Shown here in pieces: positions 44,477-54,703 of a DNA stretch of 64,000 nt. Source of the DNA: Triglochin maritima. Its lineage: Eukaryota; Streptophyta; Magnoliopsida; Alismatales; Juncaginaceae. The notes beneath the pieces were generated by a model. The model had not been told where the DNA came from. It searched no databases and saw only the letters and a program-made list of their open reading frames with translations. Within the stretch, counting starts at the first letter, position 1. Every line of letters starts with the position of its first letter. The DNA is taken from contig OY821790.1 in assembly GCA_963682175.1 (NCBI GenBank), forward strand, positions 1,562,501-1,626,500. The letters run 5' to 3'. The position numbers were made by a program, and so were the translations under genes.

Positions 44477-45673
44477 ATGCCTTTGAGACGTTTGAGACCT
44501 CATCCACGGAATAGTAGCACCGGTGAGGAGACTGGTGGGGTGGATAGAGAGGAGGAGTAGAGGACGTTCCATGGTACTATGGGTAGACTGTGAGAGTTCC
44601 TAGAGCGTCAGTCTCCCCAGTCCGAGCAGGGAGGGACAGGAGTAGTGCATGATCAGTTTATGCGCCAACATCCACTGACCTTTGATGGCAATGGTGAGTC
44701 TGAGGTAGCTGAGGACTGGGTCTTTAAAATCTAGACGATCTTTCGAGCGATTTGATGTCCTCCGGAGAGGAAGGTGGATCTGGCCTCCTATGTTCTGGAC
44801 GGCGAGGCGGCCAACTGTTGGAGGTCCACTTCAGCGGTGGTGTTTGAGGACTGTGAGAATGTCGGTCGGGAGGATTTCCGTCGGGAGTTCAACCAGCAGT
44901 ACTTCCCGCAGTACGCCCACCATAGGAAGAGAGAGGAGTTCCTAGCCCTAGAGTAGAGGGAGATGACTCTAGTAGGCTACATCAGCAGATTCAACGCCTT
45001 AGAGTGTTATTACCCAGAGATTTATTTGACTGGGGAGCAGAGAGCACGAAAGTTTGTACGGGGACTGCGGAAGAAGTTTAGGTCTCGTGTGATTAATAGC
45101 ATGTCGCAGACCCTGGTGGATGCGGTGAAGTTCGCGACCATCATTGACCAGGACTACTAGGAGAACAACCAGGAGGTTAGGAGGCCACAGGGGAAGGTGG
45201 GTGGACGCCCAGGGGGTCAGTTCACGGGGAATCCGGGCAAGAGGCCTAGATATATGGGGGTGGAGCAAACCAGCCTGAGCAGTGTAGGAGGTGTGGAGGA
45301 GTTCACCCCGGGTGGTAGTGCGGGTTACGTTCAGGAGTATGTTATTGTTGTGGCAGTTGGGTCACTTTATCAGTTTCTACCTGAGTAGGAAAGGCGGGAC
45401 CAGTGGACGACTGGGATTATCCATGGTAGGTGGAGCTGGGCCGAATCGACCAGTTGCACCACCTCTGCAGGGGATGAGAGCCAGACGTGTCTTCACCATC
45501 TAGGCATATTAGGCTAGGGATGCCAGCACTGAGGTGGAAGGTACGCTTTATGTTGTTGGTTTGGTGGTGAGAGTACATTTTGATTGTGGGGTCACACACT
45601 TGTTCATCTCATAGCAGTTTGCGAGCGTGTAAGGTTGTACCTCTGCGATCTTGACTACAAGTTTGGAAGTCAG
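44477..45673 (+). pseudogene. Chromovirus gag and start of protease, many stops
   Basis: From ATG 44477 (MPLRRLRPHPRNSSTG) the gag reads HPLTFDGNGESEVAEDWVFK, DLASYVLDGEAANCWR, FRREFNQQYFPQYAHHRKRE and RKFVRGLRKKFRSRV, the Retrotrans_gag domain of Tekay-like chromoviruses. Two zinc knuckles follow: CRRCGGVHPGW (with a stop before the last Cys) and a second starting CYCCGSW whose His is lost. Protease begins near 45570 with FDCGVTHLFIS, where FDSGATHSFIS-like sequence is expected, and the element is cut at 45673 by another LTR. Stops are mostly TAG and TGA at Gln, Trp or Arg positions. Confidence 0.85.
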
Positions 45674-46341
45674 TGTAGGATTTCGTGTCCCCATGTATGT
45701 ATATATTTTAAAAAATTTAATACAACATATACAAGATCGATTTCATATTTTCAACGATTTTATGTAAATAACTTTGTGTTTTATTCTAATAACATGCAAC
45801 CCTACATTTATTAAAATAAACCACAAAGGTAGACTCATACCTAAAGGTTCTCTAAAACCTTTTTAAAGATCTGGAGTCGCGTTGCCCGTTGAATCGTCCA
45901 CGGATTTGCCTCCGAGTGTTCACCAAACTCTAAACAAGATTAGAGAGAAAGGAGCTAGCCAATCAATCTCTAATAAGTTTTAGAATCAAGCTAATAACCC
46001 CACTTTAAGCTCCTGAGATTCTTATCTCTAAAACTCAAATTTACTAAGAGATTTTCGTGGTGATTAGGGAGAGATTAATGAGAGAAAGAATTTTGCATTA
46101 GTATTAAACAAGTAGGAGTAGGGGTACTTTTATAGTCTCCCAAAACATCCTTATCAATAACTATTCTTTAGCCATGATCCCTTGTTTATTCTCTCCTAAA
46201 ATTAATCTCTAATTTCCACATAAGCACCCACAAAAACGTTTTAATTAAATCTGGAATTATTCCAGCCATGATTTAATTAATCTCTTAATAATTCAGGCAG
46301 AATCGTTCTTGTTCGGTCGACCGAGAGTTATTCGGTCAACA
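45674..46341 (-). mobile_element. Copia-type solo or truncated LTR, second family
   Basis: On the minus strand it starts TGTTGACCG (46341), has one CGGTCGACCG site, a TATA box TATAAAAG near 46131, and ends AATCCTACA at 45674. It shares its U5 part with 8886-9092. No target duplication is seen: the left flank is chromovirus and the right flank is LINE. Confidence 0.5.
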
Positions 46342-46344
46342 AAC

Positions 46345-46480
46345 CCGTTCGGTTAAATGGATCCCTCCCTCTCATCCTATTATAAAATTGAACATAGATG
46401 GTGCCTGCAAAGGAAATCCTGGTTTATGCAGTGATGAGCAGCACTTAGAAACAACAAAGAGGAGGTAATCTTTGCTTTTC
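46345..46480 (+). pseudogene. LINE-type RNase H fragment
   Basis: KWIPPSHPIIKLNIDGACKG followed by NPG is the opening of the plant RVT_3 RNase H domain (LN-x-DGA-x-KGNPG) with the first catalytic Asp. It degenerates within about 30 residues. Confidence 0.65.
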
Positions 46481-46489
46481 ATAATAATT

Positions 46490-46620
46490 ACCTTTTTGGG
46501 GAAATTAATTCAAGGTCACAAAACACCTCTCACTTTAATGATAGAGGCGTTGAAAGTCAACTTTAATTTTAAGTCATGACCTTGAATTTTCCAAAGTTGC
46601 CCTCCACCTTTTCAACTAAT
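46490..46620 (-). repeat. Dispersed repeat, inverted partner of 25650-25765
   Basis: The reverse complement reads agggcaactttggaaaattc, gtcatgacttaaa, aaagttgactttcaacgcc and ttgaattaatttcccc, matching 25650-25765 block by block. Confidence 0.6.
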
Positions 46621-47093
46621 TACAGGAATGCCATTGTCTTCCACTTAGAACCACAAGTTAGAGAAAAACCCCTATTTAGCCTACCTTTCCTTTCTCCTTC
46701 ATCCCCACAAACATCCCCCCCAAAATATTCCATTGTAGGAAAAATGTTGTGGTTCAACGTTTAATGCATGGATCAGGTGGTTTCTCTCATTCTTTAATTT
46801 TTGGTCGAACCAAAAAAAGATAAAGTCGACCGGAAGGAGAAATAGAAACTTGCTGAAAATTTTGATGGAACCAAAAAGGAGTGGCTTCCGTTTGACCGTT
46901 TCCCACTCGTTTGCCATTCCTACTAATTCGAAGCACACTCCTACTAGGTGGATCCACACTCCAACTAACTCGAACCATGCTGGAACTAACTCTATTCACA
47001 CTACCACTAAGTGGCTGCAGACTGCACCTACTAACTCGTCTGAACACTTTGGTTTCGTCGACCGAAAAGTGGCTTCCGTTCGACCAAAACGAA
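46621..47093. other. Unassigned, with a few GTCGACCG sites and CTAACTCG repeats
   Basis: Sites such as AAAGTCGACCGGAAG (46824) and TCGTCGACCGAAAAG (47055) occur beside short repeats of the type ACTAACTCGAA/ACTAATTCGAA (46920-47040). No coding or LTR structure is evident. Confidence 0.4.
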
Positions 47094-47660
47094 TGTCCAC
47101 AATCAGTCTAGAATCGTATCCACAGACAGTCCAGAATCGTTACCAAAACCGAACACGACGACTGTTCACATTCGTGTCCAAATCGTGTCCAAAATCATGT
47201 CCAGAGTCAGTCCATAATGTGTCCAGAATCAGTCCAGAGCCGGTCCAGAATCGAGTCCACAATCAGTATATAATGTGTCCAGAATCGTGTCCAGAATCAG
47301 TCCACAGTTACTCCAAAATCGTGTCTAGAATCATGTACGGAGGCAGTCCATAATGTGTCCAGAATCAGTCCAGAGTTAGTCCAGAAGCGTGTCCACAATC
47401 ACTCCAGAATCGTGTCCAGAATCAGTCCATAATCTGTCCAGAAATGTGTCCCTAATCAGTCCATAATGGGTCCCGAATCGTGTCAAGAATCAGTCCACAT
47501 GTACTCCAAAATCGTGTCCAGAGTCAGTCCATAATGTGTCCAGAATTGTGTCCACAATCAGTCTATAATATGTCCATAGTCAGTCCAGAATCGGTCCATA
47601 ATTCATCCAGAATTAGTCCATAATGTGTCCGAAATTGTGTCCAGAACCAGTCCACAGTTA
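47094..47660 (+). repeat. GTCCAGAATC array, most regular copy
   Basis: GTCCAGAATC(A/G) and GTCCATAATGT repeat with a period near 11-12 bases for about 560 bases. It is the longest and most regular GTCCAG array of the window. Confidence 0.85.
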
Positions 47661-48078
47661 GTCCAATTTTTTTAAATTTGTATGTAGTTGCTAATTAATT
47701 GTAAGTTAATAAGTTAATGATTTGATCTTATCAATTTATCTTTCATATGTGATATCGAAAAGGTAAGGAGCTGATACGTGAACGCTGAGCGTCCGTGACG
47801 CGCTACATGTCAGCACCCACTAAGCAAATACGTGGCGAGAAACATGGGTTGATCTGGCAATGCGTTTGTAATTTGAAGTGCAAAGATTCCCGTGATTAGC
47901 GGGGAACGATTGTTGAGCATCGAAAACTGGACTTACCATTAATACGTGAAAAGATGTATCGTAAAGGAATTTGAATGCGAAAAGACTTTTCCGTATTTGA
48001 AAGAGATAAAGTTTCTACATAAGTCATACAATTGTTTTGAAACGAAGAGATGTTATGAAGCAACAAACGTAAGTCCAG
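47661..48078. other. No recognised feature
   Basis: Mixed-composition spacer between two GTCCAG segments. It has a GC-richer patch (47765-47835) with no frame I trust. Confidence 0.4.
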
Positions 48079-48453
48079 ATGAGTCAAGAGTCAGTCCAGA
48101 GTAATTTCGGAGTCTATCCTAAGTGTGTAGAAAATGAACATCGCCAACGATGTAAGGAGTTGGAGGTTGTGGAGTCGTCCATAATGTTCTGCCGGTGGAG
48201 AATGACGAACTGCGTGGATGACTGGAAGAGAGCGATGCGAACTAGAAACCCAGACACATACAAGACAACTGGCGTAGCCTTTGAAGAACCTTTCCTCGAA
48301 TTGAAGGACCTCGAGGAGCAACGACGCAGGTTGGTAGAGGACTTCATGTTGAATTATCCCCTCCCTTTTGGATCTTCATCCGTTACGTCGAAACCTATAG
48401 GAAATTTGTTGTTTGTCGACATATACTTCCTTTTCAGATTCGCTTCGCAATAA
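48079..48453 (+). CDS. Uncharacterised small protein frame in the MULE-like region
   Basis: An open frame of 124 codons with protein-like composition: FCRWRMTNCVDDWKRAMRTR and FLELKDLEEQRRRLVEDFML. An ATG at 48187 (MFCRWR) is a more likely start than the GTCCAG-rich upstream part. I do not recognise the family. It lies on the opposite strand to the FAR1-ULP1 gene and ends just before a strong hairpin with an AATAAA loop. It could be an accessory gene of the element or chance. Confidence 0.35.
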   Translation: MSQESVQSNFGVYPKCVENEHRQRCKELEVVESSIMFCRWRMTNCVDDWKRAMRTRNPDTYKTTGVAFEEPFLELKDLEEQRRRLVEDFMLNYPLPFGSSSVTSKPIGNLLFVDIYFLFRFASQ

Positions 48454-48474
48454 AATTGTGAAGCGAATCTGAAA
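48432..48474. terminator. 15-bp perfect hairpin with AATAAA in its loop
   Basis: TTTCAGATTCGCTTC (48432-48446) pairs perfectly with GAAGCGAATCTGAAA (48460-48474). The 13-base loop GCAATAAAATTGT contains the polyadenylation hexamer on the plus strand. It overlaps the stop of the small frame at 48079-48453. Confidence 0.6.
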
Positions 48475-48639
48475 CTTTGGACGTATTTCCTTTTGTTGTT
48501 ACTTCTTTGGGTTTCATAATTTATTTTGAAAATAAGTCATAATGATCCTTTTGAAACGTGAGACAACCCAGAAACAACAAAGATTAAATACAACTGTAGT
48601 CCAACGTCATGGGAGAATGAATCTAGTAATGAGATATCT

Positions 48640-49085
48640 AGAGTCAATCCAGATACGATCCAGGCGTAGTCCAGCGTCATGAGTAATTCTAGAATGTATC
48701 GATAAAATATCCAGTGGCATTTCAGGTAATCCATGCCAAAATAAACCCATAATATATCCATAGTCAATCTAGAAGGAAACCGGGGTCATGCCATATCCAA
48801 TCCACAATTGATCCAGAGTTGGTATTTTCATACCTAAGTTGACGCGGAGTACTTTCCATAGTCTTTCCTGAAGTATACATAATGTATAAAGAGTCAATCG
48901 AGCATCGATCCAGAGTGATTCCAGGAGGAACCCACGGTATTCAGAGTTTGCAGAGTCGATCCATAATCTATCCAGGTGTAGTCCAGTATCCGTGAGTCAT
49001 TCCATAAAGTATCCAGAGTCGTACCATAATCTATCCAGAGTCATTCCAGAATGGACACCAGGGTTAACCCAAAGATAATCCATGG
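48640..49085 (+). repeat. GTCCAG/ATCCAG array
   Basis: A looser array of AGTCCAG, ATCCAGA and CCATAATCTATCC words, between the small frame and the 3' end of the minus-strand ULP1-like gene. Confidence 0.7.
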
Positions 49086-49269
49086 ACATTCAAGATCGAG
49101 ACAAGGGTTACAAAATACATACATTAACAACGATTCATAAGGGACGCGTGGAGATTAAAATAAAATAAATTCTATAATCTGTGAAGAGTGTTGTACATAT
49201 ATGGTTCATATCGAAAAATTTACAAAAGACTGAAAAGAGTCACTAGCTAAAAAACCTAGTGAATATTAG

Positions 49270-50280
49270 TTAGGGACTTCTAAATCTTGAATATGAAATC
49301 AAGTGCATTGCTAATTCTCCTGAGTGCAAATATTTGACGTCATCTTCAAGAGTTGGATCTACCCCTCCCATTAAGCATCTTACCCAGTGGGCTACAAATG
49401 TGCCACAATCATTCGTACCTTGAGCCTGGCGTTGGGATTTTTTTCTTTCAAAGGTAAGCTTCCATTAACACCAAAACCCTGCCTACAGAACTTTGTCATA
49501 CTAAGAGCCAATTCTTCGGAAGATCCAACTACTTTAGATGGATCTTCATCGTTGTCAAGAACACGTGCGAGATAAGTTGTTGTAATGTGTGATTGATTGC
49601 ATTACCGCTCACACAGAAAGCAAGGATCAGTGCTCTGAGGCTACAAGTGGTAGTGTGATGACCGATTGGTTGGGGGTCCCAAGCCAATAATTTCCCCTGA
49701 ATGATATCTTCTTATAATGCTTCGCACTGGGAAGCAATTCCTGAGGTAGTCGTCAATGGAATGACAATAACATTTCCATAGTTAGAGCCAGATTTTTTTG
49801 GTTGTCTTTCCTCCAACACACAAAGTAGTGCATCCATTAGATGTAAAATAAAAAAAAATAGCAACTGTCACTAAAAGTGATTGAAAAAAATCGACAGAAG
49901 ATGTAAAATACTCACGTCGGATGAGAAATCTAATCCTTTGGTAATCAGATCTTGAAATCTTGAATGTTAAGTTGTGCAATATCATTCGACAATATGCTTC
50001 GACCAACGTTCACAGTTCTGGATGCCAAATTCAAAATGACATTTCTTTCATAAGCTGACAATCCAGACAGTGCTGTGAGGTCTATGTCTCTTCCCGCATT
50101 TACAACTGGTAGTGACCAAAGTTCAGCTAGAGTTGAAGGAGTCGAGGAAAGGAGGCCGTCATAGTTGTGCTTTGTCCTCCGTAACCTTTTTTGTATATTT
50201 CTTATTTTTCTTCTTTCTGACCTCGCACCTGTAGGTGTAATGGACGCATCCGGCAGATTAAAAGGTGGAGGAGCTTTAAC
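49270..50280 (-). pseudogene. ULP1-like (C48) protease, minus strand, fused to a transposase
   Basis: Minus-strand order: VKAPPPFNLPDASITPTGAR, RRKIRNIQKRLRRTKHNYDG, SRTVNVGRSILSNDIAQLN (aligns with GITNLGTIIWHNDVASVKML of the plus-strand gene at 35600). After a probable intron come NVIVIPLT, EDIIQGKLLAWD and LDNDEDPSKVVGSSEELALS. The catalytic block QRQAQGTNDCGTFVAHWVRC (nucleophile Cys) is followed by EDDVKYLHSGELAMHLIS, and the frame stops at 49270. The His/Asp part (equivalent to GHWTLL) is not recognisable. It is a diverged relative of 35143-36360. Confidence 0.7.
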
Positions 50281-52076
50281 CATCCATCTTGTCTCAAATA
50301 CAGAAGCATCATCTGTATCATAAACCAACTCCTTCAATCGAGATAGAATTAGAGATTGGTTGGGAACATGTAGCTTGAAATGAGCTTTGTTCATGATGTG
50401 TCAGATACAAAATCTATGCCTCGAATCTGGAAAGACATTACGAACAGCGCCCGTAATGGCTTGACACTGATCGGTTATGATGGCTGGTGGGGGTCCCTAT
50501 ACAATTTAGTTATTAAATACATAAAATCATAATGTTAAAGTAAAAAAAATGTAAGATGAGTGAATAAATTACATACCACCCATGCACGTAAGTCACGTCT
50601 TAAACAACCAAATATAATTATCGGTGGTCTCGCATGCCAATAACGCACAACCTAGAAGAACAAATTCGAAATGGTGGTTCACACCAACAAATAGAGCAAA
50701 TGGCATATCATATTTGTTGGTAAGATATGTCATGTCGAAACAGATAACATCTCCAAAATAATCATAGGCTGCACGAGAACGAGAATCAACCCAAAAAACA
50801 TTTCTCGAACGATCATCGTCGTCTAGATCCATAACATAAAAGAAATTTGGCTCCAAAGACTACATCTTGGTGAAATGGTTCAAAACGTTCTTGTGATATG
50901 TATAAAAACCTTGCATTAACATGTGAAAACACATATAAAATGATTCAGGATACATCCTTGAATGATTCTGGATAAACTATGGACAACATGCATTTGCAAC
51001 ACTATCTCGACCAGACATATTACAGAAGAAGTCCATACTAACTCCAGATGATTTGCAGACACAAGGAAACTTGAATTTAATCTGGAATAAGTTTGGAATC
51101 ACTCTGGACACACTCTAGAACAATTGCATAGGAAACCCTATGTCAACCATACATATTCCAGGGAAAGTCCAGACTAAATCCAAATGATTTCCAGTCAAAA
51201 AGAAGTATGAATTTAGCCTGGCTGAAGTCTAACCTGACTATGGAAAAACTATGGAACAAATGCAAATGCAACAATGTATCGTAGGAACATTTTCCAGAAG
51301 AAATCTAGAGAGTTCCATACAAATTCAAGACCCTAATATGTATGAATTATATCTGGAAGGACTCTGACACATTCTGGAAAAAATCTGGATCGCGTCCAAA
51401 TGTAACACTAGAATGAGGAATGACCATACAGAGTCCAGATGAAATCCAGAACATTTACATAACATTTCCAGAATGAACTCATTCCAGAAGAACAACTTAT
51501 GCGGCCACGTTCTGGAAACATTACAATATGGTACGGACATTATCACTACCTCACGTCTCTATCAATGAATATAACATTTTCATGACCGCCGGCTTCGGCA
51601 ACAAACGCTTGCATCGTCTTTGAAGCTGAAATTCCAGCTGCATCGTTCATGGTGATTCGAGCTTTCTTGGCCTCTGAAATCTGACGTTTGCTACAAAGAA
51701 AACAAAGTTGACGAACATCCAACATTTCATGATTATGTTACAAAACAAATCTGTAAGAACATAACCTTTTACAGGGTTACCAGCAACCCTAATACGCGCA
51801 GGGTAGTTAACATAAATGGAAAAGAGTGAATGGACTTTACCCTGGCCATGGTTAGGGGGGAGCACCCTCCTTCAAACAGGTCAACGTGCACCTGTTAATA
51901 ACGCCATGCACGTAGTGAGAATGTCTAATTTTGATGCTGAAACCATTAAAATCCGCAAAGGATGTGTAAAAATCACGAATCTCTTCAAATGACTTGAACT
52001 CCATTCCCACGTATGGCGAAGAAGAAGAACAAATCTTTCTATCATTCTACTGATGAACGTGAGGAACAATTTTCAT
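50281..52076 (-). pseudogene. FAR1-type MULE transposase, with array-filled intron
   Basis: Minus-strand ATG at 52076. The FAR1 DNA-binding domain reads SPYVGMEFKSFEEIRDFYTS and RCTLTCLKEG (51900-52030). The helix-turn-helix-like block KRQISEAKKARIT and AEAGGHENVIFIDRDV is at 51545-51690. An intron (about 51545 to 50930) is filled with CTGGA/TCCAG repeats. The transposase core follows: GFYTYHKNVLNHFTKM, FYVMDLDDDDRSRNVFWVDS, SRAAYDYFGDVICFDMTYLT (first catalytic Asp), NKYDMPFALFVGVNHH. After another intron come AIITDQCQAITGAVRNVFPD (second Asp) and MNKAHFKL. It ends at FETRWM, with the last third missing, and continues in frame into the ULP1-like protein. A few stops show it is inactive. Confidence 0.8.
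50930..51544. repeat. TCCAGA/TCTGGA array inside the transposase intron
   Basis: TCTGGA, TTCCAGA, GTCCAGA and CTGGACAC words in both orientations fill the intron between the helix-turn-helix exon and the DDE exon. Confidence 0.7.
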
Positions 52077-52217
52077 CGGAATTGGGAGAGAAGAAGATCG
52101 ATGAAGAAGTAAAATAACTGAGGCTGAGGAAAGAAATATCAACTTAAGGAGGCAAATCTACTTCAGGACAATCTTTGCGCGATTTCAAAGACATCGCCAA
52201 TATCCCGGGACGTGACG

Positions 52218-53631
52218 TGATTGACATCATTTCATGCTCATATTTGTATCTTATATCCATTATCTTTCACCTAAACAATGCTATGTCACGAGTTTTATGT
52301 TTAGTTTTCAGGAATAAATAGGTTTGAAGAGATGAAGCATAAAAGGACCCAAAAGCTGGGAAAAAGGACTGAATTGTGAGATCTAGGGACTAAGATGCAA
52401 GGGAGAAGGACCTGATTGCAAGACAGAGGGACCTAAGAGTAAAACAGAATACTTCACACCATTATGGGGAGTATTTTAGCAATTGGATTCGGGTCGGAGC
52501 TCCAACATGCAACATAGATGCATCAAATACCAACAAAGCCTTCCAGAAAAGCCCACAAGAAATTCCAGAGCGATCCGGACACTGTAGACCGCTAATTAGC
52601 GGTCCAAAACCGCTAATTGGCGGTCACTTTTGGCCCAAATGCGCTCAAATTTCTCCTGGACTTGTATTAATGTTCGTTTAGGCTATTTTTGGTGTTTGTT
52701 TAGTCCCACATCGGGGGATTGTCCCGGTTTGCCTTTTTCCATGGCAATAAATAGAACTCTTCACCTTCCATTGTAATCACTCCATATTTTAAGTGGCTAT
52801 TCTTCCTACTAGAAGTGAGGCCTTGAAGCACACACTAAAGTAGGAGGATACTACTTCTAATGTGAGTCATTTTATCAATAAAGTTTTGTGTTTCTTTCAT
52901 TGTTTGTTTTATGCTTCTTTTATTGTTTATGCATGTTTTAGTTTAATCATCTTTTAATTCTAGCTTAGTTTTAATATGCTTTCTTTCCATAGTTTAATAA
53001 TTAGTGTAATGTTTAGTGAGTAGTTCCATCCCCTTTGGGGGGTGGAGTAGATGTACATACATGCATTAGAGAATGGGATGAATGCTTTAATTTCAATGTG
53101 TTGATTAAACATGAATGTATGCTTGCTTGTTTAGGATAGAATTTATAACTTGATGAGTTTTGCCAAAATGATTAGACACCTCTCATGCTTGTTTAGGTTC
53201 TGAAATAAACAACTTGGATATGTAAATGTTAATCAACCAAGTTGGTGAATTGATTGATAGGTTTTGCCATAACATTTAGACACTTCCTATGCTTGATAAA
53301 CACCACCTTCATGTGCTTAAAGAATGTATTCTACACCCACCTCTTTGCTTGTGTGCACTCACTCCACCCCTTAGGGGTTTTCCCTTCCTGAAATTCCAGC
53401 ATTCTTGTTTTGTTCTTAGCTTAGTTCTTATTTCATCGTTTGTTTGCTTCTTTCACCTTTCATACTTCTTAGAGTAGTTTAGTGTAGAGTCGCATAATCA
53501 ATCATCTTCTCCATTTTTTCGCCACTTGATTTCGTACAAACGAGAGGCTGCTCACCTCCCTGAGGACGACCCGTACTTGCCACCGCTTCATCGCGGCCGT
53601 GCACTTGCGGTTTTAAATAAAACGTTCAACA
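52218..53631 (+). mobile_element. LTR 1 of the tandem Athila-type array
   Basis: It starts TGATTGACATC and ends GTTCAACA (1414 bases). Twin palindromes are at 52587-52604 and 52609-52624, the USE-like AGTCCCACATCG at 52702-52713, a mutated TATA (AATAAATA, 52746-52753) and the U5 hairpin CCGC-ttcatc-GCGG at 53583-53596. It differs from LTR 2 at only about ten sites. Confidence 0.9.
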
Positions 53632-53637
53632 AGTTTT

Positions 53638-53655
53638 TGGCGCCGTTGCCGGGGA
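53638..53655 (+). promoter_or_regulatory. Primer binding site, tRNA-Asp type (unit 1)
   Basis: TGGCGCCGTTGCCGGGGA, a few bases after the LTR end, identical to 18585-18602. Confidence 0.9.
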
Positions 53656-54703
53656 GGTGCCAGTCTAGACTCTTGTTTGGACGATTCGAGTGGATTTAAT
53701 TTTTGTCTGGTAGTTTTCTTTGTTTTAGGAGACTCACATTGAGAAGGGGAAGCATCAGGTGAAGTTTGGAGGCGGTGTGAGAGAAGAAGACCGCCAATCA
53801 GCGGTCTGGTTGTTTCATTTCACCTCGAAATTTCTTTGGAGTATTTCTTTATATGATATAGTGGTCTGGGACTTAATTTGGCATGTTTTGACTTATAGTT
53901 TGTTCCCAGATCAATAATCAAACTTCCCTTAAGCAATTTGGACCCTAAAACTCAAAGCAAAAGATTAGGCATTCTTTTTGTTTAGGCCATGCATCATGTA
54001 TGTGACTTAGGCACTTAGATTGTCTTTTATCTTAGCTTTATTTTCTGTTGCTGAGAGCTGGCGTGAGGTACGCACCTTCTACTCTCATTCATGCATTTCG
54101 TATGAACATGCATTAGTTAGTAGGAAGTGCATTGCAACAAGTGTGAGTTGAGCGTTGTTTGGAGAGTTGATTGCTAGATTTAGGACTCCAAAACGCTACT
54201 AAGGAGGGGCTGTCCCATAAAAGATAAGGTGGGGGATTTCATCACCCTTTCCTTCGCCCCAAAAACCACACTAATCAAGAGCCTAATTTTAAAATCAAGT
54301 AGACATTGGCCCTAAGGATCTTGGACGCATTAGGAGAGTGATCCGGTCCCGACCGTCATGACCTGATCGGCGTTGCCCACTTTGTCGATAGTAGGAGAGA
54401 CGAGATCCCCGGATCTTGGCTCACTTGCTGGGCTTTGTGGTCCTCGTTGTAGGGAGGTGAGGCGTGTTGAGGCCGTGTGACCTCGCAGTTAGGCGTCGTC
54501 TAGCTGTAAGGACCTATAGCGACCTTAGGATTGTTTGAGCCTTGTTTGCTTGTGTGCTTCTACCTGTACCCATCCGCCGTAGCTTAAGGACTTCTTCCCT
54601 TCTCTCCTGAGTCATTCTTTCTCTCCTGTGTTCCCTCGTCTTCTCTTCTACGTACATTCTTCATTTGAAAAAAAAAATTTGTTTTGTGTGTGCACCTTTG
54701 TGC
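53656..54703 (+). other. 5' leader of unit 1
   Basis: Noncoding. It holds one palindrome GACCGCCAATCAGCGGTC at 53789-53806 and the conserved block 54299-54530 shared with the protease-less element. Confidence 0.65.

Noticed and set aside
47094..47660. Regular short direct repeats that could suggest a CRISPR array
   Set aside because: The unit is only about 11-12 bases, highly degenerate, without unique spacers, and the context is plant nuclear DNA.
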